A DNA stretch of 6,390 bases from Clostridiales bacterium (GTDB taxonomy: Bacteria > Bacillota > Clostridia > Saccharofermentanales > UBA5734), in NCBI GenBank assembly GCA_003532195.1, contig DOFA01000002.1:1-6390 (forward strand), read 5' to 3'. Below, in pieces: positions 5,498-6,390 of the stretch (its first letter is position 1; each line of letters begins with the position of its first letter). The notes under the pieces are model-generated. The model was given only the letters and a program-made list of their open reading frames with translations. It did no database searches and was not told the origin of the DNA. Position numbers and translations under genes: made by a program.

Positions 5498-6346
5498 TCA
5501 GAGTCCGATCGGGTAACGGCCGTATTTACGGCCAGCCTCATAGAGGGCAAACACGTTCCGGTTGGGAACATCATCGTGAACGCTGTGGTCGGAACCCAAA
5601 CAATAGCCGCCGCCGGGCCCGGCGATGCGGATGCACTCCCGGACCATCGCTTCAACATCCGCCGGGGTTCCGTTGACCAGGGTTTCGGTGTTGTCCACAT
5701 TGCCGAAGATGGTAATCTGCCGGCCAAAGTTGCTCTTGATGTCCGCCAGGTCCATCCCGGAGATGCGCTCAATCGGATGCAGCCCGTTGATGCCGCATTG
5801 GACAATATCGTCAACCAGAATGCGGATGCAGCCGTCGCTGTGAAGCAGCATCGGGACGCCCATTTTTTTTGTCTCGGCACAGATGCGGGTCAGCTGCGGC
5901 ACGATGAAGGTCCGAAACTGCGCGGGCGACATCAGGGGTGCGGCGGACGAACCATAGTCATCCGAATAAAGGATCGCATCCACGCCCATTTCCGCCATGT
6001 GCCTGGCGCAGGCGAGGGAAAAATCGGTGCAGGCGGTCAGGGAAGCATGCACGACATCCGGGTCAGTGAAGAGCATACAGGAAAAATTCTCCAGGTCAAA
6101 GAGCTGCCATGCCGCCGAATAGGGGCCCCTGACGTTGCCGATCGCGCCCATGCCATATTCGCCGGCGCGTTTCAAGGCTTCGCGAAGGCCGGTGTAGCGG
6201 AATCCGGCATCCGGGTCGGGCATCCTGTAGTTGGCCCAGTCGGCCGCGTCTTGCATCGGGGTGCTTATACCGGCGTCCATCGGCCAGGTGCCGGCGGTGA
6301 TCTGGCGTGTTATGCCCCACTCGTCGATATAGACCGGGTCTTTCAC
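5498..6346 (-). CDS. Uroporphyrinogen decarboxylase (URO-D)/MtaA-superfamily protein, apparently lacking its N-terminus
   Basis: A 282-residue frame from a GTG at 6346. It belongs to the URO-D superfamily, which includes uroporphyrinogen decarboxylase HemE and the MtaA/CmuA corrinoid:thiol methyltransferases. Visible marks: DEWGITRQ (8-15), YSDDYGSS (127-134), MSPAQFRTFIVPQ (139-151), LLHSDGCIRILVDDI (167-181), GLHPIE (188-193), FGNVDNTETLVNGTP (214-228) and GPGGGYCLGS (243-252). In MtaA the zinc ligands are HxC plus a later Cys; here they would be His169, Asp171 and Cys249. This group is usually annotated as methyltransferase-like and is not a haem enzyme. Full members have about 340-380 residues and DEWG lies roughly 80-110 residues in, so the front part is missing. 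The frame continues upstream with family-like residues (IGFRPEG) to an in-frame TGA at 6368-6370, and the GTG has no well-spaced Shine-Dalgarno. It may be a 5'-truncated or frameshifted gene, or an assembly edge. It is 229 bp from lacI and probably a separate unit. Confidence 0.8.
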   Translation of the reverse strand: MKDPVYIDEWGITRQITAGTWPMDAGISTPMQDAADWANYRMPDPDAGFRYTGLREALKRAGEYGMGAIGNVRGPYSAAWQLFDLENFSCMLFTDPDVVHASLTACTDFSLACARHMAEMGVDAILYSDDYGSSAAPLMSPAQFRTFIVPQLTRICAETKKMGVPMLLHSDGCIRILVDDIVQCGINGLHPIERISGMDLADIKSNFGRQITIFGNVDNTETLVNGTPADVEAMVRECIRIAGPGGGYCLGSDHSVHDDVPNRNVFALYEAGRKYGRYPIGL

Positions 6347-6364
6347 GCCCTCAGGCCGGAATCC

Positions 6365-6390
6365 TATTCATTTAATAATAAAAATAATAA
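6365..6390. other. AT-rich edge segment abutting the URO-D-like gene
   Basis: The last 26 bases are almost entirely A and T (only one C), in sharp contrast to the GC-rich coding sequence that begins at about 6364. The minus-strand frame of the URO-D-like gene meets TGA at 6368-6370 inside it. It may be ordinary intergenic DNA, a rearrangement junction or the poor end of a contig. Confidence 0.4.

Noticed and set aside
5498..6346. Haem-pathway uroporphyrinogen decarboxylase (hemE)
   Set aside because: The HSDG and GGGYCLG segments follow the MtaA/CmuA-like pattern and no haem genes are near.
1..6390. CRISPR array, tRNA or rRNA, insertion sequence, attachment site or riboswitch
   Set aside because: No regularly spaced direct repeats, no transposase-like or integrase-like frame, no paired terminal inverted repeats and no recognisable structured-RNA motif were seen on either strand.

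Overview
The window looks like a bacterial chromosome fragment, moderately GC-rich, with short intergenic gaps and strong Shine-Dalgarno sequences (AGGAGG or close variants) before most genes. All seven recognisable genes lie on the minus strand, so transcription runs from high to low coordinates. The long plus-strand reading frames are antisense shadows. A LacI-type regulator, class I pyruvate aldolase, NagA- and NagB-like proteins and an MtaA-type URO-D protein together fit an anaerobic or facultative heterotroph (Firmicutes-, Spirochaetes- or Lentisphaerae-like). The sequence alone does not fix the taxon.

Layout in the direction of transcription: (1) 6346-5498, a uroporphyrinogen-decarboxylase-superfamily (MtaA/CmuA-like) protein that appears to lack its N-terminal part, next to an AT-only stretch at the window edge; (2) 5497-5269, a 229-bp intergenic region with a near-consensus sigma-70 promoter and two CG-centred operator-like palindromes; (3) 5268-4267, a LacI/GalR-family regulator; (4) 4224-3337, a DapA/NanA-family aldolase; (5) 3318-2116, an N-acetylglucosamine-6-phosphate deacetylase (NagA) homologue; (6) 2087-1311, a short-chain dehydrogenase; (7) 1248-502, a creatininase-family amidohydrolase; (8) 486-1, the N-terminal 162 residues of a glucosamine-6-phosphate deaminase (NagB)-like protein that runs off the window.

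Genes 3 to 8 have gaps of only 42, 18, 28, 62 and 15 bp, so they very probably form one operon read from the promoter at about 5370-5344 and controlled by its own LacI-type protein. The content resembles a sialic acid or amino-sugar catabolic operon (aldolase, then deacetylase, then deaminase/isomerase). However, every enzyme differs from the classical version at substrate-contacting motifs, and two extra enzymes (the SDR and the creatininase-like amidohydrolase) are not part of the standard Nan/Nag route. My inference is that the operon breaks down a modified N-acetylated sugar or sugar acid, possibly one with an amide or lactam bond and a step needing oxidation or reduction. The substrate cannot be named from sequence. 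No transporter, kinase, RNA gene, mobile element, CRISPR array or convincing terminator was found in the window.
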